From G026625185 sp963727835 (GTDB lineage Bacteria; Desulfobacterota; WTBG01; JAGOGO01), in NCBI GenBank assembly GCA_963727835.1, contig CAVSIB010000009.1, forward strand, positions 1 through 11,857: 11,857 bases of DNA, given 5' to 3'. A model generated the notes under the pieces. The model had not been told where the DNA came from. It saw nothing but the letters and a program-made list of their open reading frames with translations, and searched no databases. Below, piece by piece: positions 8,632-11,857 of the stretch. Position numbers and translations under genes: made by a program. Positions within the stretch are counted from its first letter, which is position 1; the number at the start of each line of letters is the position of its first letter.

Positions 8632-8694
8632 AAAAGGGGGGGATTATGGTGAAAAAGGGAAGAGGGGGAATTGCGCAATTTTTTGCGGCCTATG

Positions 8695-8713
8695 AACTAT
8701 TTGCATAGTTTTT
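8695..8713 (+). terminator. Weak AT-rich hairpin with T run after the regulator gene
   Basis: AACTAT (8695-8700), loop TTGC, ATAGTT (8705-8710), then more T: a 6-bp stem with a U-rich tail. It lies 80 bases after the regulator's stop and before the next promoter, a sensible place for a terminator. The stem is AT-rich and would be weak, so the call is tentative. Confidence 0.25.
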
Positions 8714-8792
8714 AGGTTCTTTTTTAGAAACCAGAGATTAAGGTTTTTTAAAAATTTATTTGATTTTAATATATTACAAAATATCTGCCCTT

Positions 8793-8808
8793 TGGCATTT
8801 AATTTGCT
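8793..8808 (+). promoter_or_regulatory. Sigma-54 (-24/-12) promoter of the minor-pilin operon
   Basis: TGGCATTTAATTTGCT has the invariant GG (8794-8795) and GC (8806-8807) at the required 12-base offset, with TGGCA and TTGCT matching the consensus blocks. Transcription would start near 8819-8820, about 23 bases before the fimT ATG. It sits between a sigma-54-dependent activator gene and its likely target operon, which strongly supports the call. PilR-driven sigma-54 promoters are established for type IV pilus genes in other bacteria. Confidence 0.82.
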
Positions 8809-8842
8809 TTCTAAAGAAAGGGATTTAAGGGCAATAATCTGA

Positions 8843-9317
8843 ATGCCCCGTTTTCTAAAGGGTTTACTCTGGTTGAGGTATTAAAAGTGATTGCAATTAT
8901 TGGCCTTCTGGCAGTGATTGCGGCTTCCGGTATCAGCGCATGGGTGGAAACCTTTAAATTCAAAAGCACGATAAGGGAAATCGCAATAACGATGCAGCTT
9001 GCGAGAATGAACGCAATAGCCAGCAGGAGTTGAAGATAGAGTGGTGTTTGATTTTGACGCGGAAACCTTTTGCCTGGAAAGGGGAAACCAAGCTGATGGC
9101 TCGGTTACGTGGATACCCGAGGGGTCGTTACCGATGTTTTTCCTGGTTTAATATTGCTTTTGTTAATAGTTACACCACGGGCAAGCATAACAAACAGTTT
9201 AATCCTAAGGGCACTTCAATCAGTGGCTTGATTCGCCTTAATAATGCACAAGGGGAAAAATATAAAATAACCTTAACCCCGGCCACTGAGGATATCAATG
9301 TTGCCGCAGGATGTTAA
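8843..9317 (+). CDS. fimT: GspH/FimT-like minor pilin (pseudopilin), frameshifted as sequenced
   Basis: Type IV pilin-like protein, probably part of the pilus-priming complex in the inner membrane. The ATG at 8843 gives the leader MPRFLKG, and cleavage would precede the N-methylated Phe of FTLVEVLKVIAIIGLLAVIA with Glu at mature position 5. The body ends FNPKGTSISGLIRLNNAQGEKYKITLTPAT, a typical GspH/FimT C-terminus. Three frame breaks are needed: a missing G in the run at 8860-8862 (leader in frame 2, FTLVE in frame 1), one near 9028-9032 (before EDRVVFDFDAETFCLE in frame 2), and one near 9145-9155 (to frame 3, open to TAA at 9315-9317). Corrected length is about 158 residues, normal for the family. 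A Lys at mature position 8 of the hydrophobic helix is unusual. It is the first gene after the sigma-54 promoter. Confidence 0.85.
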
Positions 9318-9348
9318 AAAGAAAAATAAAAAAAGAAGGATGCTGAAC

Positions 9349-9813
9349 ATGCATTTAAAAGAAAAAGGTTTCTCGATGCTAGAGGTGTTGATTTCTATAG
9401 TAATTTTAGGAATTGGCATTCTTGGATTAATCGAAATGCAGGTTGCAGCCATAACCGGCAATACCTCAGCAAATCGGATGTCGGTTGGCACTACCTTAGC
9501 CCAGGACCAAATCGAAAAGCTAAGAAGCCTTAGTTACTCTGACGCTAATCTTGCTGATGTTGTGGCGAACAATGCTACCCTAAGCAACCCACCAAACATT
9601 GGTTCGATTGACCATGCTGATCCCAACAATCCTATTGATGATAGTGGCGGAACTACCGGGTTAAGGCTCTATTACAGATTTTGGAATATTGCGGATAACA
9701 CGCCTATCCAAGGGGTGAAGACAGTCGTGGTTTTTGTTTATTGGGGAACGGTCAACGGCGCCACTGGACTCCCCCAACACTGCGTAATGATACCAACAAC
9801 CCAACAACCATAG
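9349..9813 (+). CDS. pilV: PilV-like minor pilin
   Basis: Intact 154-residue type IV minor pilin. The start at 9349 is chosen because AGAAGG (9334-9339) is nine bases upstream and the leader MHLKEKG is then a normal seven residues; ATG at 9340 is an alternative that adds three residues. Cleavage would give FSMLEVLISIVILGIGILGL with Glu at mature position 5, a typical membrane helix. Further on, QDQIEKLRSLSY fits the PilV family, in which A.Q.IE.LR follows the helix. The C-terminal half has the usual VVVFVYWGT strand pattern and ends with a single Cys. It begins 31 bases after fimT and ends 21 bases before pilW. The role, by family, is in the initiation complex that primes pilus assembly. Confidence 0.85.
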   Translation: MHLKEKGFSMLEVLISIVILGIGILGLIEMQVAAITGNTSANRMSVGTTLAQDQIEKLRSLSYSDANLADVVANNATLSNPPNIGSIDHADPNNPIDDSGGTTGLRLYYRFWNIADNTPIQGVKTVVVFVYWGTVNGATGLPQHCVMIPTTQQP

Positions 9814-9834
9814 GACAGTAATCATCGGAGGCTA

Positions 9835-10734
9835 ATGGGTTTTATGCAAAATTTAAGAAAACGGGTGGATAAGCAGCACGGCTTTACATTAATTGAATTG
9901 ATGGTGGTTGTGGCGATTTTCTTTTTTGTTATTGCCGCTATTTATGATGCCTTCCTCTCTCAGCAGAAAGCTTCGGTTATTCAGGCTCAGGTAAGTGACA
10001 TGCAACAGAATGGCCGGCTTGCGATGGACTTTCTTTCCAAGGAGATCAGGATGGCGGGGTTTGGGATGCCGGCAATTGCTGTAAATGGATTCTCAAATGC
10101 CATTACCCCGGCAATAGATAATAACGCAACCACTGGGAATAATGTATTGATTGGTACTGACCAAATTACGATTGTTACTGGCTACCGCCAGATATCTACC
10201 CTGGCGAATGCAGCTACTCAAGGTGCCACAACAATCACACTAAGCGGTAATGCGAACAGTTTTAATACCAATAATAACCAATATGTCTGCATTGATGCTA
10301 TCCTGTCAGGTGATAACTATGTGGTCTCTGGGGTTGGAGCGAACACTTTGACCTTAAGTTCAAGCTTGACCAGAAACTATAACCAAAGCGCTCCAGTCTT
10401 TTTAGTGGAAGCAATTACCTATAGCGTTAATAATGCCATGTTTCTCACGCGCGATGAAAATGCCGGAGGCGGGGCGAAGACCCTTGTTCCTAATATTGAG
10501 GATCTGCAATTTGCCTATCAGCTTAATGATGGGACCTGGTCCAATGCCCCGGCTGTCCCGGGCAATATAAGGGCAGTAAGGATTAATGTGCTCGCCCGGA
10601 CTTCCCGGAAGGACCCGCTATGGAAGACCGGCATTCGGCCGGCAATTGAAGACCACGCTGGGGCTACCGTAACGGATGGCTATCGGAGGAGGCTTTTAAC
10701 CTCCGTCGTTGACGTAAGAAATTTAGGATTGTAA
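9835..10734 (+). CDS. pilW: PilW-like minor pilin
   Basis: Intact 299-residue minor pilin. The leader is MGFMQNLRKRVDKQHG, followed by FTLIELMVVVAIFFFVIAAI with Glu at mature position 5. The PilW signature is clear after the helix: MQQNGRLAMDFLSKEIRMAGFGMP. The remainder is a long, Asn/Thr/Ala-rich beta domain (ITPAIDNNATTGNN, GATTITLSGNA), with LVPNIEDLQFAYQLNDGTW near the end, a phrase common in PilW proteins. A GGAGG stretch (9827-9831) lies three bases before the ATG at 9835 and twelve before the in-frame ATG at 9844; neither spacing is ideal, so either start is possible. It belongs to the same operon as pilV. No frame break is seen. Confidence 0.87.
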   Translation: MGFMQNLRKRVDKQHGFTLIELMVVVAIFFFVIAAIYDAFLSQQKASVIQAQVSDMQQNGRLAMDFLSKEIRMAGFGMPAIAVNGFSNAITPAIDNNATTGNNVLIGTDQITIVTGYRQISTLANAATQGATTITLSGNANSFNTNNNQYVCIDAILSGDNYVVSGVGANTLTLSSSLTRNYNQSAPVFLVEAITYSVNNAMFLTRDENAGGGAKTLVPNIEDLQFAYQLNDGTWSNAPAVPGNIRAVRINVLARTSRKDPLWKTGIRPAIEDHAGATVTDGYRRRLLTSVVDVRNLGL

Positions 10735-10824
10735 GCTGGGTTGGACACGGTGATTTGGGATGAGAAGAGAGCTGTCGGGGTTCTTCACTTTTATTGTCGG
10801 ATGATCATTGAGGAGGTTAAACCA

Positions 10825-11383
10825 ATGATAAAGCTAAGGGAAGAAAAAGGATTTGTCTTCATTACCGCTGTGTTAATTATGATTGTTTTGGCTTTGGTCG
10901 GGATGGGCGCAATCATGTATTCATCAATGGAGATAAATTTTTCGCGCACTGAACGGCTGGGAAAAACCGCTTTGTTTGGAGCGGACGGAGGAGTGCAAAC
11001 TGTCCCCGCAATAATACAGTACTATGTCTTAAATAGGCCGCAATCTTTCGCTGCCCTCACTCCGAGCATGCAAGCAATTATGACGAACAATAATTTTTTA
11101 AATATAATAATGGGGTTTTCTACTCATAGCGCTACCGATACCCCCGCCACTAATCCGGATGTCACAATGAACATTCAGGGAAGCCAGGCAAATATTCTCA
11201 TTAGTAGAGTCTTTCTCAACAGTTCCAAGGGGGTTCAGCGGAAGCCAATGCCGGGTATGAGGGGGCGGATTATCTGGTGGCGGGGGAGGTACCGGAATGG
11301 CTATTTACTATCGGGCCGATTCCCTGGGGCAAACAAATAAGGGGACTTCTACTGTTGAAATAGTCTATAGGCTTATCTATTAA
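10825..11383 (+). CDS. pilX: PilX-like minor pilin, two frameshifts near the C-terminus
   Basis: PilX-type minor pilin. The ATG at 10825 has an ideal AGGAGG (10811-10816) eight bases upstream, which rejects the upstream in-frame TTG at 10741. The N-terminus MIKLREEKG is followed by FVFITAVLIMIVLALVGMGAIMYSSMEINFSRTE, the PilX_N pattern; the usual Glu at mature position 5 is Thr, which the PilX family tolerates. As sequenced, frame 1 runs to a TAA at 11338-11340, but the family-like C-terminus lies in other frames. After G5 at 11229-11233 the frame becomes 3 (GSAEANAGYEGADYLVA), and after G5 at 11282-11286 it becomes 2 (GTGMAIYYRADSLGQTNKGT, then STVEIVYRLIY) to TAA at 11381-11383. Corrected length is about 186 residues. 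A 90-base spacer without a gene separates it from pilW. Confidence 0.78.
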
Positions 11384-11430
11384 CAACCTTCATTACCGAG
11401 GGCAGAAAGATATTGAAAGCTGCAGGCATT

Positions 11431-11442
11431 GTTATCGATAAC
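11431..11442. repeat. 12-base perfect palindrome before pilY1
   Basis: GTTATCGATAAC is a perfect 12-base palindrome 18 bases before the pilY1 start, just upstream of its ribosome-binding site (AGGGGG, 11448-11453). It could be a protein-binding site or chance; there is no spacer for a hairpin loop. Confidence 0.25.
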
Positions 11443-11460
11443 CAAAAAGGGGGAAAAAGA

Positions 11461-11857
11461 ATGAAAAAAATATCCATATATTTTCTTTTAAGCTTTGTTT
11501 TTTTTATTCTCAGTTTAAAAACCCCTTTAATACCACCGGCCGTTGCCGTGACCTACTACGGTATCTAACTACTCGAGCATCCCTCCCTTCCTGTCTCCAC
11601 CGACGCCTCCGCTAGTTATGCTGGTTTTGGCTCGTGACCATAAGCTGTATATGGCGGCATACGATGATGTTTCGGACTTAGATGGAGACGGGATTATAGA
11701 CAATCACTTTAAGCCCAGCATTACCTATTACGGGTATTTTGATTTCAGCAAGTTTTATGTCTATAGCGGCAGTACGTTTACACCCTCCTCTACGGGGAAC
11801 TGGAGCGGGAATTTTTTGAATTATCTCACCATGTCCCGGATGGACTGCCTCAGGAAA
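11461..11857 (+). CDS. pilY1: PilY1-like pilus tip/adhesin protein, N-terminal part, one frameshift
   Basis: The ATG at 11461 is preceded by AGGGGG seven bases upstream. The first 30 residues form a Sec-type signal peptide: MKKISIYF, a hydrophobic core, then PPAVAV. Frame 1 stops at TAA 11566-11568, but homology resumes in frame 2 from about 11561 (VSNYSSIPPFL) and stays open to the window end; an extra base near 11559-11562 explains this. The mature region shows the PilY1 N-terminal pattern: LVMLVLARDHKLYMAAYDD, DLDGDGIIDNHFKPSITYYG, and WSGNFLNYLTMSRMD. DLDGDGIID is a DxDxDG calcium-binding-type loop. PilY1 proteins are large secreted factors associated with the pilus that help extension, adhesion and surface sensing. 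The C-terminal beta-propeller lies outside the window. It follows pilX by 77 bases and closes the standard minor-pilin order. Confidence 0.85.

Noticed and set aside
8669..8684. AATTGCGCAATT palindrome followed by T run as a terminator
   Set aside because: The palindrome leaves no loop, so the usable stem is about four AT pairs; too weak to call.
9030..9150. Frame 3 peptide beginning MKIEWCLILTRKPF as a separate gene start
   Set aside because: Frame 2 over the same bases reads EDRVVFDFDAETFCLERGN, which fits the FimT body; the frame 3 part is only genuine after about 9150.
10741..10824. Upstream TTG start extending PilX by 28 residues
   Set aside because: The added residues do not look like a prepilin leader, and an ideal AGGAGG precedes the ATG at 10825.

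Overview
The window reads as a chromosomal segment from a diderm (Gram-negative type) bacterium. It codes for MurA, histidine biosynthesis, a class II tRNA nucleotidyltransferase with an HD domain, and a type IV pilus module: prepilin peptidase, FimT/PilV/PilW/PilX-like minor pilins and PilY1. A long-form HisG, an NtrC-type two-component pair and a sigma-54 minor-pilin operon are reminiscent of Deltaproteobacteria, Nitrospirota or related candidate phyla. That placement is inference; no marker here fixes the phylum. All genes lie on the + strand.

Layout. (1) 1-267 is the 3' end of hisG. (2) 268-774 is a long intergenic region. It holds a good sigma-70 promoter (TTGAAA-N17-TATACT) directly followed by a nested inverted-repeat element of about 168 bp (568-735) that resembles a MITE or dispersed hairpin repeat. 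(3) 775-4801 holds murA, hisD and a CCA-adding enzyme/poly(A) polymerase-type gene, closely spaced. (4) 4823-8615 holds the prepilin peptidase, a sensor histidine kinase and a sigma-54-dependent response regulator, the last two overlapping by 8 nt. (5) 8616-8842 is a regulatory gap with an excellent -24/-12 sigma-54 promoter. (6) 8843-11857 is a minor-pilin operon, fimT-pilV-pilW-pilX-pilY1, with pilY1 running off the window.

How it fits together. The prepilin peptidase would process the pilin-like leaders encoded downstream. The kinase/regulator pair, encoded just before the sigma-54 promoter, is the obvious candidate activator of the minor-pilin operon. PilY1 and the minor pilins would form the initiating and tip complex of a type IV pilus.

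A dominant oddity is the number of reading-frame breaks: at least eight in murA, one each in hisD, the nucleotidyltransferase and the kinase, three in fimT, two in pilX and one in pilY1. Conserved protein sequence resumes in another frame each time, many breaks sit at homopolymers, and several hit genes expected to be essential. Uncorrected sequencing or assembly indels explain this better than genuine gene decay, although 1320-1480 of murA is unusually degraded. I did not find a clearly new biological system. The most interesting non-coding signals are the nested inverted-repeat element in the murA leader and the sigma-54 promoter with its flanking inverted repeat.
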